The notes below the pieces were generated by a model. That model was not told the origin of the DNA and did not search any database. It was given only the letters and a program-made list of their open reading frames with translations. Of a DNA stretch of 17,657 nt, positions 8,268-14,845 are shown piece by piece. Both the position numbers and the translations under genes were made by a program. Origin of the DNA: Roseburia sp. (lineage in GTDB: Bacteria > Bacillota > Clostridia > Lachnospirales > Lachnospiraceae); NCBI GenBank assembly GCA_030844625.1, contig JAUUNJ010000018.1:1-17657 (forward strand). The letters run 5' to 3'. The number at the start of each line of letters is the position of its first letter. Position 1 is the stretch's first letter.

Positions 8268-8747
8268 ATGAAAATTACAGTGTTAGCAGTAGGAAAAATT
8301 AAAGAACAGTTTTATACAGATGCCATAAAGGAATATTCAAAAAGATTGTCGAGATATTGTAAATTAGAAATAATTCAGGTATCAGATGAAAAAACAACAG
8401 AAAACTGCACAGAAAATGAAAAGGAAATCGTTAAGCAAAAGGAAGCTGAAAGACTAGTAAAGTATATACCGGAAGATGCATATGTGATAACGCTGGAAAT
8501 AAATGGGGAAAATCCGGATTCACTGGAACTGGCAGATAAAATAAATAAATTGGGGATTAGCGGTACCAGTCATATGGTCTTTGTGATTGGCGGTTCACTA
8601 GGACTTCATTCGTCAATTTCAAAGAAAGCTGATTTTAAACTGAGTTTTTCAAAAATGACATTTCCACATCAGTTGATGCGCGTGATTTTGTTAGAGCAGA
8701 TATATCGGAGTTACCGGATTATTCATAATCAGCCATATCATAAATAA
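8268..8747 (+). CDS. rlmH: 23S rRNA (pseudouridine1915-N3)-methyltransferase RlmH
   Basis: SPOUT-fold methyltransferase modifying pseudouridine 1915 of 23S rRNA (orfX in staphylococci). At 159 residues it is exactly family size. It has the N-terminus MKITVLAVGKIKEQFY, the SAM-binding knot segment VFVIGGSLGL (104-113), KLSFSKMTFPHQLMRVILLEQIYRSYRI, and the conserved C-terminal tail PYHK. AAGGA at 8256-8260 is the ribosome binding site. The last five codons plus two bases of the stop lie within a 17-bp sequence repeated at 10984-11000, so the gene appears to be an integration target whose reading frame was preserved. Confidence 0.97.
   Translation: MKITVLAVGKIKEQFYTDAIKEYSKRLSRYCKLEIIQVSDEKTTENCTENEKEIVKQKEAERLVKYIPEDAYVITLEINGENPDSLELADKINKLGISGTSHMVFVIGGSLGLHSSISKKADFKLSFSKMTFPHQLMRVILLEQIYRSYRIIHNQPYHK
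8730..8746 (+). repeat. Left attachment-site copy (rlmH 3' end)
   Basis: CAGCCATATCATAAATA, encoding Gln-Pro-Tyr-His-Lys and TA of the rlmH stop codon. It is identical to 10984-11000 in the same orientation. The position and the TATCATAAAT core match the staphylococcal SCC attB, which encodes the Tyr-His-Lys-stop end of orfX. Confidence 0.85.
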
Positions 8748-8787
8748 CGGAGGTTTTAATTAAAAAGGCATAACTGAAATAAAATTT

Positions 8788-8829
8788 ATCAACAAAAAAA
8801 TAAATATTAATATTTATTTTTTTGTTGAT
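8788..8829. promoter_or_regulatory. 42-bp perfect palindrome, candidate AbiEi operator
   Basis: Each 21-nt arm is the exact reverse complement of the other, with the centre between 8808 and 8809 and outer ends ATCAAC/GTTGAT. It is almost all A/T, so it is a poor intrinsic terminator. Its right arm covers most of the abiE -35 hexamer. AbiEi antitoxins are known to bind inverted repeats in their own promoter and repress it; that this is such an operator is inference. Confidence 0.65.
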
Positions 8830-8852
8830 TATTTTTTTATTAAATGTATAAT
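8825..8852 (+). promoter_or_regulatory. abiE promoter
   Basis: TTGATT (8825-8830), 16-nt spacer, perfect TATAAT (8847-8852). The -35 overlaps the end of the 42-bp palindrome. Transcription would start near 8859, giving a leader of about 35 nt with GAGGTGA (8884-8890) before the abiEi start. Confidence 0.65.
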
Positions 8853-8894
8853 AAAAGTGAAGAAAAAAACTTCTGAAAAATTTGAGGTGATTAT

Positions 8895-9521
8895 ATGTTA
8901 TATGATTTTTTATTAGAAATATATGGAGAAAATGAGCCGATATTTGTTTCGGAGATTCAGTATGAGAATATGTCAATAAATTATATAAGACAGCAAATAA
9001 AAAGGCTTGTAGATATAGGTAGGTTGAAACGATACGATACAGGAATATATTATATTCCAAAGAAGAGCGCATTTAAGTCGGGTTCTGTACCGGAATTTTC
9101 AAAAGTAGTTGAGAAGAAATATTTGATGGAACAAGATGTTCGTTGTGGTTATATTGGAGGTGTAGCTTTTGCGAATCAATTGATGTTGACTACACAGGTA
9201 TCAAATGTTTGTGAAGTTATAACAAACAAGGCTTCTAAAGATTATCGGGAGACTACACTTGGTTCTGAAAGAGTGATTATAAGGAAACCTCGAGCAGAGA
9301 TTACGGAAGAGAATTATCAAATATTAAGATTTCTTGATTTAATTAAAGATATAGACATAGTTGCTGAAGTGTCAAAGAAGGAATTATCTGAACGAGTACT
9401 CCTATATATGAAAAAAATAGCAATTACTTTTTATGATTTACAGCCATATTTGGATTATTATCCAGATAAGATATATAAAAATATGTATGAAGTAGGGTTA
9501 TTGAATGGAATATCTGCATAA
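8895..9521 (+). CDS. abiEi: AbiEi-type antitoxin / autorepressor (DUF6088-like)
   Basis: Antitoxin of a type IV toxin-antitoxin (abortive infection) system; it counters the AbiEii nucleotidyltransferase without binding it and represses its own operon. The 208 residues comprise an N-terminal winged helix-turn-helix (about 1-58), with SINYIRQQIKRLVDIGRLKRYDTGIYYIP forming the recognition helix and wing, and a C-terminal domain containing GYIGGVAFANQLMLTTQ (85-101), EVITN (107-111) and VIIRKPR (127-133), typical of the DUF6088/AbiEi group. GAGGTGA lies 4 nt before the ATG. The 3' end overlaps abiEii by 17 nt, a usual arrangement for coupled antitoxin-toxin genes. No membrane segments or frameshift. 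Confidence 0.88.
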   Translation: MLYDFLLEIYGENEPIFVSEIQYENMSINYIRQQIKRLVDIGRLKRYDTGIYYIPKKSAFKSGSVPEFSKVVEKKYLMEQDVRCGYIGGVAFANQLMLTTQVSNVCEVITNKASKDYRETTLGSERVIIRKPRAEITEENYQILRFLDLIKDIDIVAEVSKKELSERVLLYMKKIAITFYDLQPYLDYYPDKIYKNMYEVGLLNGISA

Positions 9522-10422
9522 ACAAAAAGAACAATTTAGTGAAGCTATTGAGCTTGTGGCATATCATAAAGGTATAGCTTCAGATATTGTTGAGAAAGAT
9601 TATTATGTAACTGTGATTCTTAGGGAACTATCAAAACGAATACCTTATATTGTGTTTAAAGGTGGAACTTCCTTATCAAAGTGCTATAGGGTAATTAATA
9701 GATTTTCGGAGGATATCGATATAACAATTGATATTTCATTATCTCAAGGGCAGAAGAAAAAGTTGAAATATGCAATCGTGGAAATCGCTGAACAACTTGG
9801 AATGCATATTCAAAATATAGAAAACACTAGAAGCAGAAGAGATTATAATCGTTATGAAATCGCTTATGATACAGTGTTGTCTTTAATAGATGAAGCTGTT
9901 GTACCGGTAGTAATAGTCGAAACGTCATTTATCGCTGTATCTTTTCCAACAATTGAACTGCCGGTTAGTAGTTTAATCGGTGAAATGTTGGAATATGAAG
10001 CTCCTGAACTTATAGAAGAATATCAATTGTCTCCATTTACTATGAAAGTACAGGAGATTAATCGGACATTGATAGATAAAGTTTTTGCGATATGTGATTA
10101 TTATTTAAGAAATAGAGTGCGAAAGCATTCAAGGCATATTTATGACATATACAAACTATTGCCACTGGTACCACAAGATGATAATTTCAGCAAATTAGCA
10201 AAAGAAGTGCGTTTGGTTAGAGCGAAATCTAAAACTTGTCTATCGGCTCAACCGGAGATAGATGTTCCAATGATATTAAGACATATTGTGGATGAGCAGG
10301 TTTACCGAACGGATTATGAACAGCTCACATCAAAATTATTGGATAATTTTGTTAGTTATGATACTGCGATTACTGCTGTGGAGAGTATAATTAATAGCGG
10401 AGCGTTTGAACAAGTTTTATAA
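9505..10422 (+). CDS. abiEii: AbiEii/AbiGii-family nucleotidyltransferase toxin
   Basis: Toxin of the type IV pair, a DNA polymerase beta-like nucleotidyltransferase; characterised relatives (MenT) transfer nucleotides to tRNA, AbiEii itself prefers GTP. The 305 residues have motif I FKGGTSLSKCY (51-61), with the two metal-binding aspartates in RFSEDIDITID (Asp70, Asp72), then a conserved lysine in the helical half (Lys192, LIDKVFAI) and RHIYDIYKL (210-218, Asp214), the usual C-terminal catalytic segment. All key residues are intact, so the toxin should be active. It overlaps abiEi by 17 nt, consistent with translational coupling. An internal CATATCATAAA (9560-9570) resembles the attachment core but encodes in-frame Tyr-His-Lys. 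Confidence 0.92.
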   Translation: MEYLHKQKEQFSEAIELVAYHKGIASDIVEKDYYVTVILRELSKRIPYIVFKGGTSLSKCYRVINRFSEDIDITIDISLSQGQKKKLKYAIVEIAEQLGMHIQNIENTRSRRDYNRYEIAYDTVLSLIDEAVVPVVIVETSFIAVSFPTIELPVSSLIGEMLEYEAPELIEEYQLSPFTMKVQEINRTLIDKVFAICDYYLRNRVRKHSRHIYDIYKLLPLVPQDDNFSKLAKEVRLVRAKSKTCLSAQPEIDVPMILRHIVDEQVYRTDYEQLTSKLLDNFVSYDTAITAVESIINSGAFEQVL

Positions 10423-10449
10423 AAAAGATATGATGTAAGGAGACCAACT

Positions 10450-10971
10450 ATGGAAACAGAAGATTTGATATTAAGAAACTGGCAAGAGGGTGATGCCTTT
10501 ACTTTATACGAAATGTGTCTGGATGATGACTTGAGAAAAAGTGGAATACATGGTTTTGAATCTGTTGAAGATAGTCATAATGTTATAAAACAGTGGAAGA
10601 ATAATAATAACTATAAAGTGATTGTTAGTAAAGAGGATAATTGCCTGGCAGGATTTGTTCATATTGGAGATATGAACCGTTATGATGGTTATATGGAATT
10701 AGAATATGCAATAAAGTATCAATATCGTAATAAAGGATATGCAACTCAAGCCTTGAATCGTATGATAGATTACGGTTTTAGAGAACAAAATTTTGGGGTA
10801 ATTGCTGCGTGGGTGAGGTCACACAATAAAAGAAGTATTCGCGTTTTAGAAAAATGCTCATTTACTTTTGAAGGTAGACTCAGAAAACATGCCCGAGATA
10901 AAAGTGATACTTTATGTTATTCCATGTTGAGGGAAGAATGGGAGAGCAGAGCATACACAAACCTCATATAG
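10450..10971 (+). CDS. GNAT-family N-acetyltransferase (RimJ/RimL-like)
   Basis: Acetyl-CoA-dependent acetyltransferase of the Acetyltransf_3 (RimJ/RimL) group, 173 residues. It opens with the family pattern ETEDLILRNWQEGDAFTLYEM. The acetyl-CoA loop is YRNKGYATQAL (92-102), followed by WVRSHNKRSIRVLEKCSFTFEGRLR (121-145), the usual motif B with Asn126. The substrate is unknown: small molecule, antibiotic or protein N-terminus are all possible. It starts 27 nt after abiEii, with AAGGAGA upstream and no terminator between, so it may be transcribed with the toxin pair. No ribbon-helix-helix antitoxin gene accompanies it, arguing against a TacT-type toxin. The stop lies 12 nt before the right repeat. 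Confidence 0.88.
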   Translation: METEDLILRNWQEGDAFTLYEMCLDDDLRKSGIHGFESVEDSHNVIKQWKNNNNYKVIVSKEDNCLAGFVHIGDMNRYDGYMELEYAIKYQYRNKGYATQALNRMIDYGFREQNFGVIAAWVRSHNKRSIRVLEKCSFTFEGRLRKHARDKSDTLCYSMLREEWESRAYTNLI

Positions 10972-10972
10972 G

Positions 10973-10996
10973 TATGATATGCACAGCCATATCATA
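10973..10996. repeat. Inverted repeat at the right cassette boundary
   Basis: TATGATATG (10973-10981) and CATATCATA (10988-10996) form a perfect 9-bp dyad with a 6-nt spacer. Its right arm is the heart of the 17-bp attachment copy. The left copy at rlmH lacks this perfect partner, so this arm is specific to the right end. It could be a recombinase-binding dyad or a weak hairpin after the GNAT gene. Confidence 0.55.
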
Positions 10997-11000
10997 AATA
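10984..11000 (+). repeat. Right attachment-site copy
   Basis: Identical to the rlmH end at 8730-8746 and in direct orientation. Read in the same frame it gives Gln-Pro-Tyr-His-Lys followed by TAG instead of TAA. Sequences on either side are unrelated to the left copy. It is the presumed junction between cassette and ancestral downstream DNA. Confidence 0.85.
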
Positions 11001-11034
11001 GGGTCAGTGTTTAGCTGGAAAAACTGATGAATAA

Positions 11035-11063
11035 TTGTTATATAATTGGAAATATGATATACT
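11035..11063 (+). promoter_or_regulatory. Promoter for the 11153 gene
   Basis: TTGTTA (11035-11040), 17-nt spacer, TATACT (11058-11063). It lies 34 nt past the right attachment copy, giving an approximately 80-nt leader. Confidence 0.65.
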
Positions 11064-11152
11064 TATAGAAACAGTCAGGAAGACCTAAAAAGTGTGTGGT
11101 AGGTTGGAAAAAGCATTTACGATGACTGCGGAAATACAAAGGGAGAAATAAT

Positions 11153-11701
11153 ATGAATTTAGAAGAAAAGACAGTCGATAAAGAAACACAAGTTTTAGAA
11201 AACAATAATGCATCAGAAACAAATGCTGATGTGACAGATGAAAAGGGATATGGAAATTTGGAAGTGAAAGAATCATCTAATGTGATAACAGGTATTATTG
11301 GTGCACTTATTGGTTCACTTTTGGGTGTAGGTGTGTGGATTATTATTTATCTTTCGGGAAACATGGCAGAGATAGCAGGATGGTTAATTGTTTTCTTTGC
11401 GATTAAGGGATATAAAATACTTGGTCACACGCTTGATAAGAAAGGCATTATTATTTGTAGTATCATATCGTTATTGATGGTGCTGGCTGCACATCATTTA
11501 TCATGTACAATAGTATGTTATCGAGAACTGAAAAATTATATAGATGTAAATTTCATTGACGCATTCAAACTCCTGCCAGAGGTTATTTCTGCGGGAGATG
11601 ACGGTTGGAAAGGATATTTCTCTGAGTTGAGAAATGGTTATTTGTTTGCACTAGCTTGTGGTGTAACATTAATGATAAAGAAGTATATACCGACAAAATA
11701 G
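11153..11701 (+). CDS. Hypothetical multi-pass membrane protein
   Basis: I do not recognise the family. The 182-residue protein has a charged, Glu/Asn-rich N-terminal tail (about 1-42) without a signal peptide, then hydrophobic helices at about 45-67 (Gly-rich: GIIGALIGSLLGVG), 70-91, 98-123 and a short one near 161-176. A soluble loop between the third and fourth carries DGWKGYFSELRNGY. GGGAGA at 11141-11146 is the ribosome binding site. It is the first gene past the presumed cassette and has its own promoter. No terminator is visible after it, so read-through toward the secreted protein gene is possible. Confidence 0.75.
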   Translation: MNLEEKTVDKETQVLENNNASETNADVTDEKGYGNLEVKESSNVITGIIGALIGSLLGVGVWIIIYLSGNMAEIAGWLIVFFAIKGYKILGHTLDKKGIIICSIISLLMVLAAHHLSCTIVCYRELKNYIDVNFIDAFKLLPEVISAGDDGWKGYFSELRNGYLFALACGVTLMIKKYIPTK

Positions 11702-11805
11702 TGTATTTATATATACAAAACGAAAATAAACACACAAGGACAAAAATGGTTCAAATTGTTTCAAAAGCAATATTTCAGTGCTGTATTTAAATATAGAAAT
11801 TAAGG

Positions 11806-11811
11806 TATAAT
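11806..11811 (+). promoter_or_regulatory. Possible -10 box before the secreted repeat protein
   Basis: TATAAT at 11806-11811 with no convincing -35 at 16-18 nt upstream. It is followed by a 14-bp perfect palindrome, TTGGTAATTACCAA (11840-11853), in what would be the early leader, a possible operator of an activated or repressed promoter. Confidence 0.35.
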
Positions 11812-11910
11812 TTATTTGCAATAATTTTAAACAGTTATATTGGTAATTACCAAATTGATTTTTACTTTGCAAATACTAAGTTATAACAAAAAAGAAAAGG
11901 GGGGACAGGA

Positions 11911-12999
11911 ATGAGAAAACAATTAAAAAAAATCATTTCAACAACACTTGCACTGGCAATGATGACGGTGATGCTATCGGTATGCAGTGCAGAGGCAAAG
12001 GCAGCGGTGGTAAATGGAGATACTCAAATAACTTCCGCAAATCCTGATACTACAGCACCAACAGGTTCTATGGCAACAGCCACATATAGTGGTATGATTT
12101 ACCCACTTATTAGTTTAACATTGAATGATGATGTGGGTGTAGCTGGATATTATTGGGGAACACATCCAACAAACTTAAGGTTCGTTGAACTGGAACCGGG
12201 TCATCAAGCAGGTAAACCAACGGTAACCACGCTTGCTGCTGCTGTAATCGGAGGAGGAACATATTATATGCAGGTAATAGATACAAGTGGAAATCTATCT
12301 CCGATATATAGTATGACCTATAGTCAAATAATGTTTGATTTGAACGATGGAAGTTCTACACCTACTTGCCTTATGGCACAGAGAGGAAAGATATGTGGAG
12401 TTCCACAATCAACGAGGACTGGATATGTTCTTAGAGGATGGTCAGAAGATAAAACGGCATCATATGGCACTACAACAATGTTTAAAGCAGATCGGGACAA
12501 AACATTGTATGCAATATGGGAAGACGTTACAGCCCCAACAGGCGAAATAAGACCTCATAATAATGTGACAACAAGTCAGTTGGTCCAGCTAGTGTTGAGC
12601 GATACTGCGAATGTGGCAGGATACTATTGGGGGACAAACAGTAATCCGTCAGATGATGATTATATACCTGTGACACCTGCAACAAATGTTTATGAAGATG
12701 AAACTGTATTATCTGCCGGTACATATTATCTTCTGGTAAAAGATGCAGCGGGAAATGTATCAACAGCCATAAGTAAAACATTTTATAAAACAACATTCAA
12801 TGCAAATGGTGGAAATGTAGAACCGGAGTATGTGATAACAGCAAGTGGATATAACTTTGCGTTGCCAACACCGACAAGGAGTGGATATACATTTCAGGGA
12901 TGGTCAGAAAGCAGCACAGCTACAAGCGGAATCACTGGAAACTATACACCGACAGGAGATGTGATTTATTATGCAACATGGATTAAAGACGAAACATAA
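11911..12999 (+). CDS. Secreted protein with duplicated Ig-like + InlB B-repeat units
   Basis: Probably exported and surface-associated or free; role unknown, possibly adhesion. The 362 residues start with a Sec signal peptide (MRKQLKKII, hydrophobic core, Ala-rich cleavage site near residue 31). The rest is two tandem copies of a two-domain unit. Domain A (about 48-135 and 207-290) begins TAPTG, contains VAGYYWGT and ends GTYY..V.D..GN.S, an Ig-like fold pattern. Domain B (about 138-203 and 293-357) is an InlB B-repeat (Listeria/Bacteroides repeat) with GY...GWSE and Y(A)xW. No LPXTG, transmembrane anchor or catalytic domain is present, and the protein stops right after the last repeat. The AAGGGGGG site upstream suggests strong translation. 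Confidence 0.87.
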   Translation: MRKQLKKIISTTLALAMMTVMLSVCSAEAKAAVVNGDTQITSANPDTTAPTGSMATATYSGMIYPLISLTLNDDVGVAGYYWGTHPTNLRFVELEPGHQAGKPTVTTLAAAVIGGGTYYMQVIDTSGNLSPIYSMTYSQIMFDLNDGSSTPTCLMAQRGKICGVPQSTRTGYVLRGWSEDKTASYGTTTMFKADRDKTLYAIWEDVTAPTGEIRPHNNVTTSQLVQLVLSDTANVAGYYWGTNSNPSDDDYIPVTPATNVYEDETVLSAGTYYLLVKDAAGNVSTAISKTFYKTTFNANGGNVEPEYVITASGYNFALPTPTRSGYTFQGWSESSTATSGITGNYTPTGDVIYYATWIKDET

Positions 13000-13020
13000 A
13001 TAATTAAAAAAATTATGGTA

Positions 13021-13050
13021 ATGCGACCAGTTTTCTGGTCGCATTTATTA
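13021..13050 (+). terminator. Intrinsic terminator after secreted protein gene
   Basis: ATGCGACCAG (13021-13030), TTTT loop, CTGGTCGCAT (13035-13044): a perfect 10-bp stem followed by TTTATT, a modest U tract. Confidence 0.75.
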
Positions 13051-13164
13051 TGTTTAAAGAGTTTTTTATGAAATATCATTTATAAGTATGTAGCTTAACG
13101 TTTTTCCTTAAGATACAGGTTAAAATATAAAGTTTTTACAAAATTTTGTAAGGTTATTAAAGTA

Positions 13165-13193
13165 TTGCAATTAAATTTAAAAGTTTGTATAAT
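13165..13193 (+). promoter_or_regulatory. Promoter of the amino acid ABC transporter operon
   Basis: TTGCAA (13165-13170), 17-nt spacer, perfect TATAAT (13188-13193). The leader is about 75 nt. I see no T-box or other recognised riboswitch in it; it is too short for a T-box. Confidence 0.72.
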
Positions 13194-13273
13194 ATTCATA
13201 GTTTGCAAAGGAGCACTGCAACAGAGGTTGTGTTTCATCAAAACAAATGTAAAAATAGGAGGATAACAATATT

Positions 13274-14056
13274 ATGAAAAAGATTATTTCATTAATAATG
13301 GTTTTAGCCTTGTCAGTAACAATGCTTAGTGCATGTGGAAGCAAGGAAACAAGTGAAGAGAGCAAGGAAAGTAAAGAAAAATTGGTTATGGCAACAAATG
13401 CTGAGTTTCCACCTTATGAGTATCACGAAGGAAATGAAATCGTAGGTATTGATGCTGAAATTGCTGCAGCTATAGCTGATAAGCTTGATATGGAACTGGA
13501 AATCAAAGATATGAATTTTGATTCAATTATTACAGCGGTAGATACAGGCAAGGCAGACGTTGGTATTGCAGGTATGACTGTTACACCTGATAGAGAGAAG
13601 AATGTTGATTTCTCTGATTCCTATGCAACAGGTGTTCAGGTTGTTATTGTTAAGGATGATTCCGATATAAAGACAGCAGATGATTTAACAAAGAAAGGTG
13701 CTAATAACACAGTCGGTGTTCAGACAGGTACTACAGGTGATATCTACTGTACTTCTGATATTGAAAAGAAAAAACTGGGCACAGTTAAGAGATATCCTAA
13801 GGGAGCAGATGCAGTTGCAGCATTATCTTCAGGCAAGATTGATTGTGTAGTAATTGACAATCAGCCGGCAAAAGAATTTGTAAAGGCGAATGAAGGTCTT
13901 AAGATTCTTGATACAGAATATGTAACGGAAGATTATGCTATTGCAATCAAGAAGGGCAATACTGAGTTAAAAGATTCTATTAACAAAGCTTTAAAAGAAC
14001 TGAAAGAAGATGGAACAATCCAGTCTATTTTAGATAAATACATAAAGGCTGAATAA
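13274..14056 (+). CDS. Polar amino acid ABC transporter, substrate-binding lipoprotein
   Basis: Extracellular lipid-anchored receptor of the SBP_bac_3 family that captures an amino acid and delivers it to the permease. The 260 residues have a signal peptide ending in lipobox LSAC (Cys21), then a Ser/Glu/Lys linker. The mature domain opens with LVMATNAEFPPYEYHEGNEIVGIDAEI, the family hallmark, followed by DVGIAGMTVTPDREKNVDFSDSY and the second-lobe GVQTGTTGD and AVAALSSGKIDCVVID. Conserved FPPYEY and TPDR segments point to a polar amino acid, but the exact ligand cannot be read from sequence. AGGAGGATAA upstream. First gene of the operon, separated from the permease gene by a hairpin terminator. 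Confidence 0.93.
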   Translation: MKKIISLIMVLALSVTMLSACGSKETSEESKESKEKLVMATNAEFPPYEYHEGNEIVGIDAEIAAAIADKLDMELEIKDMNFDSIITAVDTGKADVGIAGMTVTPDREKNVDFSDSYATGVQVVIVKDDSDIKTADDLTKKGANNTVGVQTGTTGDIYCTSDIEKKKLGTVKRYPKGADAVAALSSGKIDCVVIDNQPAKEFVKANEGLKILDTEYVTEDYAIAIKKGNTELKDSINKALKELKEDGTIQSILDKYIKAE

Positions 14057-14070
14057 TTGATTAGTTTATA

Positions 14071-14096
14071 GGCTGTTGGATTCCGACAGCCTTTTT
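14071..14096 (+). terminator. Intra-operon terminator between receptor and permease genes
   Basis: GGCTGTTGG (14071-14079) pairs with CCGACAGCC (14083-14091; one G-T pair), with a 3-nt loop followed by TTTTTC. It likely lets only part of transcription continue, so that the receptor is made in excess over the membrane parts. The permease gene has no obvious promoter of its own. Confidence 0.75.
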
Positions 14097-14116
14097 CTAT
14101 ATGATGTGAGGATAAA

Positions 14117-14845
14117 ATGCAAAATTGGATTAATGATTTACAGAATAATATAAATGAAACATTCATAACGGATAATCGATGGAAATATCTTTCCGATGGT
14201 GTTGTATGGACTTTAAAAATCACTTTTTTTGCTTTAATCATTGGTATTGTAATCGGTGCTTTAGTGGCAATTATCAGATCTACATATGACAAGCAGTATA
14301 GTGCAATGCCAAGAGGGGTGGGAAAAGTCATAGTATGGATTTTAAACTTAATAGCTAAGATTTATCTGACGATTTTCAGGGGGACGCCTGTTGTAGTACA
14401 GATTATGATTATGTATTACATTGTTCTGGTATGGATGGATAATGATTTGATTGTTGCTTCAATTGCTTTCGGTATTAATTCCGGTGCTTATGTGGCGGAG
14501 ATTTTTAGAAGTGGAATTATGTCCATAGATGCCGGACAATTTGAGGCTGGGAGAAGTCTGGGATTTAACTATGTTCAGACCATGTTATATGTTATTATTC
14601 CGCAGGCGTTTAAAAATGTTTTGCCCACATTGGCAAATGAATTTATTGTCTTGTTAAAAGAGACATCAGTAGCAGGCTATGTTGGAATTGCAGAGTTGAC
14701 AAAAGGCGGAGATATAATAAGGTCAGCAACATATAAAGCCTTTTTCCCATTGATATCAGTGGCATTGATTTATCTTATTATGGTCATGTTCTTTACGTGG
14801 CTTGTAGGTATACTTGAAAGGAGGCTGAGAAATGATGAAAGATAA
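14117..14845 (+). CDS. Polar amino acid ABC transporter, permease
   Basis: Inner membrane permease of the HisM/GlnP type. The 242 residues have about five hydrophobic helices (about 29-53, 70-86, 91-107, 112-130 and 210-233). FRGTP (87-91) and the EAA loop, [22 protein letters not shown] (143-164), which contacts the ATPase, are both present. [14 protein letters not shown] (181-194) is also typical. GAGGAT upstream. It overlaps the ATPase gene by 14 nt. As a single permease gene, it should form a homodimer with the ATPase. Confidence 0.93.
   Translation: MQNWINDLQNNINETFITDNRWKYLSDGVVWTLKITFFALIIGIVIGALVAIIRSTYDKQYSAMPRGVGKVIVWILNLIAKIYLTIFRGTPVVVQIMIMYYIVLVWMDNDLIVASIAFGINSGAYVAEIFRSGIMSIDAGQFEAGRSLGFNYVQTMLYVIIPQAFKNVLPTLANEFIVLLKETSVAGYVGIAELTKGGDIIRSATYKAFFPLISVALIYLIMVMFFTWLVGILERRLRNDER

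Larger units (their letters stand above)
8730..11000 (+). mobile_element. SCC-like non-autonomous cassette (abiEi-abiEii-GNAT) integrated at rlmH
   Basis: About 2.25 kb is bounded by exact 17-bp direct repeats, one formed by the rlmH 3' end. The cargo is a phage-defence type IV toxin-antitoxin pair and one acetyltransferase, all in the same direction as rlmH. Homology between the ends does not extend beyond 17 bp, as expected for site-specific recombination rather than gene duplication. No serine recombinase (ccr-like) or integrase gene lies between the repeats, so the element would need a recombinase in trans or has lost its own. The boundary assignment is inferred from the repeats alone. 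Confidence 0.7.

Noticed and set aside
8788..8829. The 42-bp palindrome as the rlmH terminator
   Set aside because: The stem is almost all A-T and has no loop or dedicated U tract; operator is the better reading, though weak termination is not excluded.
8719..9072. 117-residue minus-strand open frame over the rlmH-abiEi junction
   Set aside because: It runs through the palindrome and the abiE promoter, is rich in Phe/Tyr/Ile/Asn from AT-rich DNA, and shows no recognisable domain; not a recombinase.
9560..9570. Internal CATATCATAAA inside abiEii, matching 11 bp of the attachment core
   Set aside because: It encodes in-frame Tyr-His-Lys within an intact toxin gene and the match ends there; a third attachment site would split abiEii. 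Probably chance.
13071..13085. AATATCATTTATAAG as a possible degenerate attachment site bounding a second cassette
   Set aside because: Only about seven consecutive bases match the core and the rest is different.
13194..13273. T-box or amino acid riboswitch before the transporter operon
   Set aside because: The leader is only about 75 nt with no T-box sequence and no antiterminator-like structure.
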